DNA of 64,000 bases from Mycoplasma haemofelis str. Langford 1 (lineage in GTDB: Bacteria > Bacillota_I > Bacilli_A > Mycoplasmatales > Mycoplasmoidaceae), in contig NC_014970.1 of NCBI RefSeq assembly GCF_000200735.1, forward strand, positions 868,001 to 932,000, written 5' to 3'. The stretch's first letter is position 1. Every line of letters begins with the position of its first letter. The notes beneath the pieces are model-generated. The model was given only the letters and a program-made list of their open reading frames with translations, did no database searches and was not told the origin of the DNA. A program made the position numbers and the translations under genes. Below, piece by piece: positions 10,554 to 20,402 of the stretch.

Positions 10554-10997
10554 TTATACGGATCCTGCGCTAGGAGCTTTGGCTGCCTCTTTATCTTTGG
10601 TGCATCAATTTAGAACATTCACATAAATGGGATCAGAGGTATCTAAAACCTCCTTCTTACTTTCTTCGTCACACCTGTTCAAGAACTCCTCGGGAACCTC
10701 GGCCTGAGTCTTCTTTGTGGATCAATTTCCAATCTTTAAAGGATCAGAATCATTATTCTTGGTCTTGTAATTGCTCCAAGCTGTTGTTCAATCTGAATGG
10801 GTCTTAGTTAAGCTCTTATCCAGAAGTTGCTTTGTTGTGTGCTTGGATAAGAGTTCTGCTACTGAAACCGGCTTCTTCTTGCTTTCCTGAACGTGTGAAT
10901 TCTTAGATGTTAATAACTTACTTCCAAAGTAACCTCCAGTTCCGGAGGCACCAGCTAAAGCCGTAAAAGCTAGTGGCTTAACTAAAGGAGAAGCCAC
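10554..10997 (-). CDS. Family C1 paralogue, 147 aa, GTG start
   Basis: GTG 10997 gives the expected MASPLVKPLAFTALAGASG; there is no nearby ATG. The upstream stop TAG overlaps it as TAGTG, the GTG equivalent of the TAATG junctions elsewhere. The body has SVAELLSKHTTKQLL. The tail is extended and Ala-rich after WCTKDKEAA. Confidence 0.86.
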
Positions 10998-11716
10998 TAT
11001 TGCGTTTTGTTCTTAGTACAGTACTTAGAAAGATTCTTGTAAGTAACGGAGCTCTTATCTGTAACTAATACCTTAGACTCAGTATCACATCTAGAAATAA
11101 AGTCTGTAGGGGCATCCTGCCCTTCATTCGCCTTCTTAGTATCTCAAGATTCAATCTCCCAAGGACGACTATTAGCATCCTTGTACTCCTTCCTATAAAC
11201 CTCCCAAGCCGCTTTTCAATCGGCATGAGAAGCGGCAGTTGAATTAGTTAATAGTACCTTTCCGTCGGAATCTAAAAAGGAAGAAGCAGCTACTTGATAA
11301 TTCCTAGTACATCAATTAAATACCTGAATGTATCTAGAATCAGAAATGTCATCAACTTCCTCTCTAGATAAAGATTCACATTTACTTAAGAAAGCAGAAG
11401 GGGCATTTTGATCTTGGATTGAAGAATAATTTCCAGTAAATTCACTAATGATCCAAGGATCTTGTGAAGCTGCTTTGCTTTTATTTGCTTCTCTATAGGA
11501 CTTCCAAGCTTCCTTTCAGAAGGTACCTTCCTTAGAATCAGATGAAGTCAATAAGGTTTTCGTTCCGGAGTCCTTTATTAACTGGGCAATAGTTTTCTTG
11601 GCTTTAGGAACCTCATTCTCCTTAGTAAAGACCTTGTATCCAGCGGCGACAGTACCCCCCACTGCACCAGCTCCCGCCAATCCCATTAGAGCCTTTGATG
11701 CTAAAGATGTGGACAT
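10997..11716 (-). CDS. Family C3 two-module paralogue, 239 aa
   Basis: MSTSLASKALMGLAGAGAVG, TIAQLIKDSGTKTLLTSSDS, first-module end NWCTRNYQVAASSFL, second-module end KYCTKNKTQ. Nearly collinear with 7022 and 47390. The stop is shared with the next gene's GTG. Confidence 0.88.
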
Positions 11717-11719
11717 ATA

Positions 11720-12358
11720 CTAATCTGTGGTGGCTCCATCTGCAGTGCATCACTTAAGAACTTTCGTGTAAATAGAGTCTGTCCCCGAATCAGTGAAATC
11801 CGCCGCGCTATTAGTGGAACATCAAGTCTTTATTGTTTGGAGGTCATTAGATTCTTGAGCATTAGTTCATTCTCCACTTAATCCAACATCTCCTCTGGAA
11901 GTGGTTCGTTGCTTTCTCTTTGTATAAGTAGCATTCCAACCATCACCCTCTCCCAATAATTTCTTACCCTTTCTGGATAGCTGATCAGAAACACTTCTAA
12001 TTAAGCAGTACTTTTCAACATTTTTCAATATCTCAGGATTCTTATCGGCATCCAAAGGCATTTGCTCCGAACACCAATTAGACAAGGCCGTTCCTCCTGT
12101 TGTCTTAACTAAGGAAGTATCTTTTAAAAGAGACTTAATAGCGACGGAATCAGACTCAAATTCCTCTTCCCATTGTTTGGTTAACGCTTCTCCAACAAGG
12201 GAAGAGATAAGCTTTCTGCCTTTCAAAGAGTCCCTAATACTCTTAACCTCTTGGACTTTCTCTTTGGTGGGCATCCAATAATCCTTTGTTGCATAAGCAC
12301 CAGCAGCCATAGTCCCTCCAGAACCCGTCAAAAGCAATGCTGATTTAGTCAAATCCAT
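11720..12358 (-). CDS. Family D1 paralogue, 212 aa
   Basis: MDLTKSALLLTGSGGTMAAG head, SIRDSLKGRKLISSLV, KQWEEEFESD, SNWCSEQMPLD, EKYCLIRSVSDQLSRKGKKL and tail KWCTADGATTD. Most of it is open without TGA, which makes it a good reference for the family. Confidence 0.9.
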
Positions 12359-12367
12359 ATGAATTAA

Positions 12368-13045
12368 TTAGTGACTAGATGGAGCGGTCGAAGGCTTATC
12401 TTTGGTGCATCAAGAAATTACCCTTTCAAATTTAATATCCTTAACTCCAAAAGCCTTCCCAGCTAATTTCTCGGTACATTTATCTTTAAAGCTTTTGGGA
12501 GTAGACGTAAGGTCAGCCTTTACGCTATCTCAATCACTCAGTCCCCATAAATTGCTGGAAGCATTAGCAACATAGTCCTTCCAAGAAACAAGCCATTCAC
12601 TATCATCCCCAGTTTCTGAACTTAATTTAACCCTCTTTCCGTCAGAGGCAACTAAATCAGATACAGTTGTCATACTTACACATCAAGTAGATAGGTCTTG
12701 GAAGAGCTTGTCTTCTGTTCCAGATACCTTTTCATCTAACCTCAATAAGCACCTATTCTTAAACTCCTCTGGAGCCTTATCCTGATCTTTGGATTTGACA
12801 TCATATCCTTGAAGATCCATGGAATTCTGATTGGACTTAACATACTCTTTCCATCTTTCTAATCACTGGGGAGATTCCCTAGTCAATAGAGTTCTTCCAG
12901 AACTAGTAATAAGTTCCCTAGCTGTAGATCTAGAATCTGGTTTTTCTGTATTTGGAATTAAGTAACTAGAAGAAAGATATCCTAGTCCTGCAGCTCCACT
13001 GGCGGCAGCCATTCCAGTAGCCACCTTCATAACGGGAACAGCCAT
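12368..13045 (-). CDS. Family B/A chimaera, 225 aa
   Basis: The head MAVPVMKVATGMAAASGAAG plus GLGYLSSSYL is family B, but from SGRTLLTRES onward (EKVSGTEDKLFQDLSTWC, VASDGKRVKLS, CTEKLAGKAFGVKDIKFERV) it is family A. It occupies a single slot where the array elsewhere has a B gene followed by an A gene. The tail WCTKDKPSTAPSSH is longer than usual. A fusion by recombination is the simplest reading. Confidence 0.85.
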
Positions 13046-13050
13046 AATAA

Positions 13051-13545
13051 TTAAGCTGCCGCTGCTTGTACTGTTGGGGTTGATGCGGTGGGAGATGCTG
13101 AAGCTGGAGCCTTTACTTTATCCTTAGTACATCAATCGTAAACTCTGATGTAAATAGGATCGGAAGTATCAAACACCTCCTTCTGACTTTCTTCAACACA
13201 CTTATTCATAAATGCTTCTGGAGCATTTTCGTTACTTTGAGATTGTCCAGAAGTTCCATTTGGAATCTTTCAAGGATCTGATCCATTAGATAAGGCGGAG
13301 CTATTTTGATTTTTATACTTACCCCAAGCAGCCTTCCAATCTGCATCTTGACCGTTCTTATTATCTTTACTTAAAAGCTCCTTATTAGCATCCTTAGCTA
13401 TCAAGGAAGCAACTGAAAACTTAGCCTTAGGGGTTGCCTTCTCAGAGGGCTTGGAGGAAATAAGTTTACTCCCAAAATAACCTCCAGTGCCGGAAGCTCC
13501 CATCAAGGCAGCCAAAGCTGCAGGTTTGATTAAAGGTGAAGCCAT
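13051..13545 (-). CDS. Family C1 paralogue with Ala/Ser/Pro tail, 164 aa
   Basis: MASPLIKPAALAALMGASGT head, GGYFGSKLISSKPSEK, IAKDANKELLSKDNKNGQD. After the usual RWCTKDKV it carries about 20 further residues rich in Ala, Ser, Thr and Pro, ending VQAAAA, which other C1 proteins lack. Such a tail suggests a flexible, exposed C-terminus. Confidence 0.87.
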
Positions 13546-13548
13546 AGT

Positions 13549-14232
13549 CTACTCTTTAGCCTTAGTGCAATACTTGGAAAGTATTTGATAAGCGGGATCC
13601 TCTTTATCCAAAACCAACGCCTTAGCTACCTCTGCACACCTAGCCATGAAATCATTGGGAGCATTTTGATTATCTTTAGACTTTAAATTGTCTCAATCTT
13701 GGATTCCCCAAGGGTTATTGCTAGTCTCTTTGTAATCATTTCTGTAAGCATCTCAAACTGCCTTCCAAGCGTTATCGGAAGCTTGAGTATCACTAGTCAA
13801 TAAGACTTTATTATCTGAATCCAATAAGGAAGAAGCCGCCACCCTCTTCTCTCTAGCACACCATTTAGATACCTCTACATAGAGAGCATCCTTCTTACTA
13901 CCGACCTTCTTCTTGGAATTGGATTCACACTTATTTAAGAACTCCTGAGGAACATTCTTCCCAGCATTATTCTTTAAAGAAGACCAATTTCCAATCCCCC
14001 AAGGATCTCTATCCTTAGATTTATTGTCAATCCGGTATTGCTCCCACGCAGACTTTCAATTCTCATCTTCCTTATTTTTGGAAGTTAAGAGTTCAAGAGT
14101 TGCATCTTCATCTATTAACTCATAAATGTACTTGCCAGAGTCTCCAGACTTAAGTAAGTACATACCTCCAACTCCGGCAGTTCCAGCTCCCAATAACCCC
14201 AGTAGAGCTTTAGTAGCTACAGAAGTAGACAT
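13549..14232 (-). CDS. Family E paralogue, 227 aa
   Basis: MSTSVATKALLGLLGAGTAG head leading to GGMYLLKS, then YIYELIDEDATLELLTSK, first-module end KWCAREKRVAASSLL and second-module end KYCTKAKE. Two-module layout as in C3 but with a distinct first module. Relatives are at 49853 and 52754. Confidence 0.87.
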
Positions 14233-14250
14233 TAAATAAAGAAGTTAAAC

Positions 14251-14877
14251 CTATTCTGTTGAAACACAAACTCCCGCAACACTCTTAAATTCTTCATCCT
14301 CTTCAGATAAGAACGGTTTGTCATAATACTTAACACACAACTCTTGAAGCTTCTGAGCACTCTTATCACCACTACCCTTAAGAGTATTGAATTCAGAAGA
14401 TAACTTTCCTACATAATTCCCAAAACTACTGAAAGTTGTTGTCCATTTCTGATCAGAATGAGCAACAGTGCTTTCAATTACTTTAGGAATCTTCTCAGAG
14501 ATAGAGAAGACACAATAAGTTCTTAAGTTCTGGAACTGCAATTCACTTTCATCTGTAAATTTACCTTCCACATTATCTCGACATCATGTTTGCACCTCCG
14601 ACCAAGTAGCCTCGGGGCTCTTCTTCTTTAAAGCCTTCAGTCCCTCTACTAAGGTATTCTCATCAGAAACCTTCTTAAGAGATGCGAGCCTCTTACCTCA
14701 TTGAGTCTGATGATCATTTCCAGACAGCTTTAGAAGAGCATGACTTAACTTAGATTTGTAAGAAGTCTCTTCCTTCTGATTGCCACTCTGAGTATGAGAA
14801 TAAACAGCATATCCTCCTAATCCAGCAGCACCCAAGGAAGCCCCAGAAAGACCTACAATCTTAGTCGGTACAGCCAT
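14251..14877 (-). CDS. Family F paralogue, 208 aa
   Basis: MAVPTKIVGLSGASLGAAGL then GGYAVYSH, SYKSKLSHALLKLSG, TWCRDNVEGKFTDESELQ, RTYCVFSISEKIP and the end KSVAGVCVSTE. The terminal CV replaces the WCTK seen in other families. Its only close relative here is at 53879. It heads the first array. Confidence 0.87.
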
Positions 14878-14932
14878 TATCTAATTCTCGGTATATCTAT
14901 GTTCTATTGGGAGTAGCGCTTAAAGCCCTATA

Positions 14933-15388
14933 CTAGTGTTTTCCGTTTCAATTACTGGTTTGCGAAGTGGCTGAATACATCCATCTTCCAGATTCATTCT
15001 TGTACACATAAACATATCTATCTTTAGATCCAGAAGGTATGTGAGCAGTCTTGCTATTAGAACCGGTACAAGCATCTTTAACATCTTGTTTAAACGTATT
15101 ATCCTCTGAACCCAATTTATCTAGGAATCCAACCTGATCAGACTTCTCTTCCACCACTTTAGTAGGTGTTTGTTTATCTACTTCAACAATATGACATGCG
15201 TAACCCTCAGTCGAAGGAAGCTTAGAAACAGCCGGCTTATCGACCTCCTTGCTTGGAGACTCCTCTTGCTTTAAGGCGGTCTTAGCCTTTGTCTCTGAAG
15301 AAGATTGACCAGAATGTATAACTCCGGCAGAAACTAAACCTCCTCCCCCAACTAAAGAAGCGCCTCCCAGTAGGAACTTTGGATTCAT
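14933..15388 (-). CDS. Unassigned anchored protein, 151 aa
   Basis: MNPKFLLGGASLVGGGGLVS head, a Lys/Glu/Ser-rich linker, YACHIVEVD, DACTGSNSK and a Tyr-rich end DRYVYVYKNESGRWMYS. TGA at 14950 is read as Trp and the protein ends five codons later (NWNGKH). It is divergent from the family G gene at 15555, and the 166-nt gap holds inverted repeats. Confidence 0.83.
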
Positions 15389-15469
15389 AGGTTCGCGAAT
15401 TATACTGAGGGGATGAAGAGGGTTGAGGGTTTATTACTTAATTGGGCAACTATTTCTTTTAAAAGTTAG

Positions 15470-15498
15470 CTACATTTGTTGCCAGTGCATAAATGTAG
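15470..15498. promoter_or_regulatory. Inverted repeat CTACATTT-13-AAATGTAG
   Basis: Perfect 8-bp arms at 15470-15477 and 15491-15498 with a 13-nt spacer, in the divergent gap between 14933 and 15555. It could be an operator or an mRNA hairpin. No poly-T follows, so a terminator is unlikely. Confidence 0.45.
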
Positions 15499-15518
15499 AT
15501 CAGAAAGGGAGATAATTT

Positions 15519-15541
15519 TGAATTTACGAACTTCAAATTCA
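15519..15541. promoter_or_regulatory. Inverted repeat TGAATTT-9-AAATTCA
   Basis: Perfect 7-bp arms ending 13 nt before ATG 15555, in the position of a leader hairpin or binding site for the family G gene. AT-rich arms make chance occurrence plausible. Confidence 0.35.
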
Positions 15542-15554
15542 TAAGTTGCAATAT

Positions 15555-16268
15555 ATGACTGTTTCTAAATTCATTAAGGTGGGTGGGCCAACCTTAACTG
15601 GTATTGGTGGTGTTATAGCCACTTCATCTCTAATCTCTAAGAGTGCAGAAGAAAAACCTGAAGAGAGAGTAAAGACTAAGGCTCTTACTGATGAGGATCC
15701 AACTATAGAAGACTACAAGGATCAAAACGAAAGCGAACAAGAGTCACAAGATCAAGAGAAAGGGTCAGAAGGTAAAGAAGGCGAGGATAGTAGTGAACCT
15801 CAAGAAGCAAGCGAACAACAAAGTGATGGTGGTCGACCGTCATCCGGAGGAAGCCTAGAAGAGCAAAAAGCTGAAGCAGGAAGCGAGGCTTCTCAGGCAG
15901 GCCAAACAGAAGGGGGTGCGGATCAAGCAGATACCACTTCGGGAACGGGGGAACCTCCACAAGGACAAGGAACTGATACAGATAATGTCGATGGTAAAGA
16001 TGGAGAAAGGGGGGAGGTAGGAGATTCAGATGGAGGTTCTGGGTTAGAGGGAGATAGCTCCCAAGAGAGTGGAACAAGTAGTGATGGTGAGTCCTCGGGA
16101 GATGGAGTTACTCAAGATGGTTCTGATACAGCCACATATAACCATGCATCCGGTACTAAATATGGGACTAATGATGTAGGTATGACTCGACAAGACTTAG
16201 AAAGAACTATACAAATGAAGAGTGGATTGGAAGACTGTCTAAAGCAATTACAAAGTATTCAAGGATAA
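15555..16268 (+). CDS. Family G acidic low-complexity surface-type protein, 237 aa
   Basis: ATG 15555 aligns with paralogues beginning MAVS; an in-frame TTG at 15546 is rejected. Conserved head KVGGPTLTGIGGVIATSSL and KSAEEKPEE, then about 130 residues dominated by Glu, Gln, Ser, Gly and Asp with no aromatic residues, and a conserved end with SGTKYGTNDVGMTRQDLE. The middle should be disordered and exposed. Antisense ORFs are compositional shadows. Confidence 0.88.
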   Translation: MTVSKFIKVGGPTLTGIGGVIATSSLISKSAEEKPEERVKTKALTDEDPTIEDYKDQNESEQESQDQEKGSEGKEGEDSSEPQEASEQQSDGGRPSSGGSLEEQKAEAGSEASQAGQTEGGADQADTTSGTGEPPQGQGTDTDNVDGKDGERGEVGDSDGGSGLEGDSSQESGTSSDGESSGDGVTQDGSDTATYNHASGTKYGTNDVGMTRQDLERTIQMKSGLEDCLKQLQSIQG

Positions 16269-16278
16269 ATAGGCGACT

Positions 16279-16741
16279 ATGTCTATTGTAAGAATACTGA
16301 TGGGAATAGGTGGTTTAAGTGCCACTGCTGCAGGAATTTGATTTGGATTAGATAAGAAAAAAGAGGATGATCTTTACCAAGTTAAAATGACCAAATTCAG
16401 AGGAACTGCCAAGAAGATAAATGAATCTCTTGTGCAACAACAATTGGGAGATGTGAAGGTTCATGATCCGGAGCATTGAGTCTGAGAAAAGAAATTCAAT
16501 TCCTATGTATCTCAGGACTGATCCGACAGTAGATTAAAGGATATACCTCCAGAAATCAGAAATCAGAAATAACGCAAAGGCCTTTAGAGATTTTTGTTTT
16601 GGAAAGCTAGATGAAAATGCCAACGACTTGAAAGATGATGGTTTGGCCTTAGGTAGTGGAACTCTTTCCCCCGCAAAAATGTTCTGAGATTATTGCTTAG
16701 CAACCGATCTAGAACTTAGTCAATTACAAGGAAAGAAATAA
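16279..16741 (+). pseudogene. Family H gene, frameshifted by a 3-copy 7-bp repeat
   Basis: MSIVRILMGIGGLSATAAG then IWFGLDKKKEDDLYQ runs in frame to the tandem AGAAATC AGAAATC AGAAAT (16551-16570), which leads to TAA at 16570-16572. Removing one 7-bp unit restores NNAKAFRDFCFGKL and runs on to TAA 16739-16741, matching the intact copy at 18215. The gene is off here but one unit away from being on. Confidence 0.85.
16551..16570 (+). repeat. Heptamer tract AGAAATC, 2.9 copies
   Basis: Lies inside the family H reading frame at 16279; the paralogue at 18215 has no duplicated unit here. The extra 7 bp changes the frame. Confidence 0.9.
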
Positions 16742-16772
16742 TTCTTAATCTAATAGTTAGAGAACTCTGGAT

Positions 16773-17483
16773 ATGGCCGTTTCTACTGCTAAGCTGCTAA
16801 AGATAGGTGGTCCTACATTAACAGGAATAGGGGGAGTTATTGCTACTTCATCCTTGATATCCAAGAGTGCTGAAGAAAAGCCTGAAGAGAAGATAAAGAC
16901 CAAGGCTCTTTCAGACGAAGATCCAACTATAGAAGAATATAAGGATCAGGACGAGAGCGATCAAGAACAACAGAACCAAGACGAAGGGTCATCATCTCCA
17001 CAGAATCAAGATAGCGAAGAGAGTAAGGAATCTTCAGAAGCTAAGGGATCTGAAGATCAGAAAGCTCAGGATGGAGAACAAGGAGAATCGCAGAATACGG
17101 AAGGTCAAGATGGGGGTGGAAGCCCATCCGGAGATAAAGGAGATAGTGATGCCTCAGCAGCAACTCAAGCCGATGGAGGAACTCAAAGTGATGATGTCTC
17201 CGCACAAGGATCAGAAGCTGGCAGCCCTGCAGAAGGAAGTGGTCAAAATGAGGCCGCAGGTGGTGATGAATCTTCAGATAGTGGAAGTGATGGAAAGGCT
17301 GAAGGGGAGGATTCTTCAAGTGGTGGAGTTACAACAGATGGGGATTCTGATGCTGAAAATAGTCACTCAGCAGGTACCAAGTGAGGGACTCAAGATATGC
17401 GTATGACTAAACAAGAATTAGAGAGAACTGTGCAAACTAAGAATAGCTTGGAGAGCTATCTGGAGCAATTGAAGAACATATAG
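16773..17483 (+). CDS. Family G acidic protein, 236 aa
   Basis: MAVSTAKLLKIGGPTLTGIG head, KIKTKALSDEDPTIEEYKDQ, a long Glu/Gln/Ser/Gly/Asp stretch, then TGA-Trp in GTKWGTQD and ending TKNSLESYLEQLKNI. The TGA sits where other copies have Tyr (KYGT). It follows the broken family H gene by 31 nt. Confidence 0.88.
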
Positions 17484-17495
17484 ATCCAATCACTT

Positions 17496-17943
17496 ATGTC
17501 AATCGGAAGAATACTATTAGGAATTGGCGGGATTGGAATAACTGCAACCGGCATTTGATTCGGATTAGACAAGAAACAAGAAACAAGAAAATGACCGTTA
17601 TCAACTGAAGATAGCCAAGTTTAGAGAAACAGTAAAGAAGGTAAATGGAAAGCTTGAATCTTATGGAGAAAGTGAAAGGTTATTTGACCCCGAACATTGA
17701 ATCTGAAATAAGAAGTTAAGTGCCTATGAATCTCAGGGTTGATCTGGTAGATTACAACATATTCCTTTAGAAATCCGAAAGGATCCTGAGGCCTTTAAAG
17801 ATTTTTGCTTTAAGAGTTTGGAAAAGAATGCCAGTGATCTGGACACTATTGCCTTAAGTAGTGGAACTCTTTCCCCCGAAAAAATGTTCTGAGATTATTG
17901 TTTGGCGGGAAATTACGAGTTAAGTCAGTTGAGCAAAAAGTAG
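17496..17943 (+). pseudogene. Family H gene, frameshifted by a different 3-copy 7-bp repeat
   Basis: MSIGRILLGIGGIGITATG leads to AAGAAAC AAGAAAC AAGAAA (17571-17590), after which the frame closes at TAG 17622-17624. Removing one unit gives LDKKQENDRYQLKIAKFRE and an open frame to TAG 17941-17943 with the expected DPEHWIW, FKDFCF and MFWDYCL. The site and sequence differ from the 16551 tract, so this is an independent event. Confidence 0.85.
17571..17590 (+). repeat. Heptamer tract AAGAAAC, 2.9 copies
   Basis: Within codons 26-32 of the family H gene at 17496, just after the membrane helix. Loss of one unit restores the frame. Confidence 0.9.
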
Positions 17944-18214
17944 TAGTTCTTAGTTCAACAGTTGATCGTTTGGTGGATCCGCTATAAATATCGGAGTTTC
18001 TAGGTTTATTAAGTGAATGATTCTACTTTAATAAGTGAACTACTAGGATTCGAATAAAGCCTGCCGCGTATAAGAAGTAACTGTAAAGGTAAGGGATGCT
18101 CTGGAGAGATATCTAGAATCCAAAGGCACTATCCCTCCTTTCCCTATACGTCATATTTTGGATTTTATTATCGGATCGTTATTGCTAAAAACGAACGTAT
18201 AGGACGGATTGATT
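17944..18214. other. Intergenic stretch, 271 bp
   Basis: No ORF with family features on either strand. It holds two near-direct copies of a TTAATAAGTGAA-like sequence (about 18008-18046) and the long-range inverted repeat listed separately. It probably carries the promoter for the intact family H gene at 18215. Confidence 0.6.
18143..18203. promoter_or_regulatory. Inverted repeat CCTATACGT-43-ACGTATAGG
   Basis: Perfect 9-bp arms at 18143-18151 and 18195-18203; the right arm ends 11 nt before ATG 18215. The spacer is AT-rich. It could be paired operator half-sites or pair in the mRNA to cover the ribosome site. Confidence 0.45.
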
Positions 18215-18664
18215 ATGTCTATCGTAAGAATATTATTAGGAATAGGAGGTCTTGGAGCGACTGCGGCCGGAATTTGGTTCGGGTTGGACAGGAAAAAGCA
18301 GGATGATCTTTACCAAGCTAAAATGACAAAGTTTAGGGAAACTGCCAAGAAAGTAAATGGATACCTTGCTGCTAATAGTTGGAGAGAAAAGCTATATGAT
18401 CCTGAACATTGAATTTGAAACAAGAAACTAGATGCCTACGAATCTCAAAATTGATCCGGAAAGCTAAGTCACATACCTCCGGAAGTCAGAAATAACCCAG
18501 AGGCTTTTAAAGATTTGTGTTTCGGAAAGTTGGAAGAGAATGCAGATGATTTAAATAAGAGTGATGGCGTTGCTCTAACTGGCTCTCTTAGTCCCGAGAA
18601 AATGTTTTGAGATTATTGTTTGGTGGCGGAGTTGGAATTTAAACAATTAAGCGAAAAACGATAG
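18215..18664 (+). CDS. Family H protein, intact, 149 aa
   Basis: MSIVRILLGIGGLGATAAG, IWFGLDRKKQDDLYQAKMTK, DPEHWIW with TGA codons, FKDLCFGKLEENADDLN, MFWDYCL and a basic end QLSEKR. A short single-anchor protein with its C-terminal domain outside or inside unresolved. ATG 18215 is chosen over TTG 18209. Confidence 0.88.
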
Positions 18665-18692
18665 CTCTCGACCTATTAGCTCTGAATTAGAT

Positions 18693-19412
18693 ATGGCTGT
18701 TTCTAAATTCATAAAGGTCGGAGGACCAACTGTAACTGGCATTGGCGGTGTAATAGCCACTTCATCTCTCATCTCTAAGAGTGCAGAGGAGAAGCCTGAA
18801 GAGACATTAAAGACTAAGGCTCTTACTGATGAAGATCCAACTATAGAAGATTACAAAGACCAAAACGAAAGCGATCAAGAACAACAAGAAGATTCGGAAG
18901 AGGATGGGGAGGGGGAGGGGGAGCCATCCAGTTCTGATCAACAGGATAGTAGTGATGAACAAACTCAAAGCCAAGGAAGTGATTCCCAAGCAGCTGAAAG
19001 TTCTGATGGAGATAGCACTGATCAAGCTTCTGGCGGAGGAGATCAAGGGGACAGCGAGAAACAAAATGAAGGTGGAGAACAGCCTCCAAGTACAGGTTCT
19101 GAAGGGGAAAGTGCGGATACTACAGAGGGGACAGAGCAAGGAGATGTAGGGGAATCAAAAGGGGATAACGGAGATTCTGGTCAAGAGGAAGGTTCTTCAA
19201 CTGAGGCTGGAGGATCTGGAAATGACAATCCTTCCGGAGGCGATGGAGTCCTTTCAGAAGGTGCTGAGGATGCAGAACACAACAATGCATTAGGTAATAA
19301 GTGAGGAACTAAGGACTTACGTATGACTTCTCAAGAACTAGAAACAACTAAAAAGACAATGAATGAGTTGGAGGGATTGAGAGATCAGATAAATCAGCTA
19401 TTAAAGAATTAG
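18693..19412 (+). CDS. Family G acidic protein, 239 aa
   Basis: MAVSKFIKVGGPTVTGIGG head, KSAEEKPEETLKTKALTDED, then about 140 residues of Glu/Ser/Gln/Asp/Gly, and GNKWGTKDLRMTSQELE before a Lys-rich end QINQLLKN. The stop is 6 nt from the convergent gene at 19419. Confidence 0.88.
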
Positions 19413-19418
19413 GCTGCC

Positions 19419-20303
19419 CTAGTTAAAGCAACGAGTTTTAACTTTAGAATTCTCTCCCGAATTAGGATCTGCAGAATTTATTGTCTTCACCACTTCCTTC
19501 TTACACCATTCCTCTAACTTAGATCCCACCTCGGAAGAAGGGGAAGACTGATTTAAATTAGAAGAGCTTCCTTTAATATCGTTGACTAAATTAGTATCAC
19601 TAGCCTTAATTGATTCAAACTTCCCAGCCCAATCCCCAACTAAAGTAAGCCCCTTACTTTCATAGAACCCCTGTATATTGGAAGGAGTCTGTAAGCAGTA
19701 CTTCTCGTAGTCAGCCACATTAGAAGGGCTAGACTCTTTAGCTTTAAGAGAATCACAGAATTTCTGAACTAAACTGTATGCCGTATCAATACCAACGTTG
19801 GAATCAAATGAAGATGTGGATGAATCAACAGCCTTAACCTTCTCTACAAAGGAATTATCTCCCTTGTGAAGGATAAAGATATCCCTAAAGTCTCTTTCTT
19901 CCGAGGAAATTTCATGATCCGAAAATAAGACTTTGGCTTCAACAGTCTTAAGCTCTGGAGTAGTGCAATACTTCTTTGCTTTAGATAGTGAAATATCATA
20001 GTCCTTAGATCCAGAATCCTCGCTTGTAACTTTCTTACAAGCAGACATGACCTTGGATCCTGCCTCTCTATCATTCATGCTTTCTGATATTCCTGCAAAG
20101 CTGATAAAATCTCCATCCTCTTTGTGAGCCAAAAATACAGCTCTTCAGGCTCTAGGAGATTCACCAACTAGAGTTAATCCATCAGATATCAACTGAGATT
20201 TAACATCATTAGACTGACTCATATATCAAGCCCCAGTTGCAGCAGCTCCCGTCACTCCCGCTGCACCTAATCCCATAGATACTTTGGCAGTTAAAGTCTT
20301 CAT
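19419..20303 (-). CDS. Unassigned multi-Cys anchored protein, 294 aa
   Basis: MKTLTAKVSMGLGAAGVTGA head, DGLTLVGESPRAW near residue 45 and a second, similar KGLTLVGDWAGKFES further on. KYCTTPEL, KFCDSL, KYCLQTP and EWCKKEV show a repeated two-module design longer than the usual 200 residues. It is the only minus gene between family G/H genes. Confidence 0.85.
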
Positions 20304-20402
20304 TTCCCTCTCGAAACTAATGAATCTTAAATGAGCATATCTTTTTAACCCCTTCCATCACTACGAAAAAGGCGAAAAACAACCATATAAGCTAACTTTC
20401 TA

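Noticed and set aside
15703..16077. Long minus-strand ORF opposite a family G gene (similar ones at 17041, 18807, 21260, 55833)
   Set aside because: Its Leu/His/Pro-rich sequence is the antisense of Glu/Ser/Asp codons; there is no hydrophobic head, and the plus strand encodes a conserved family.
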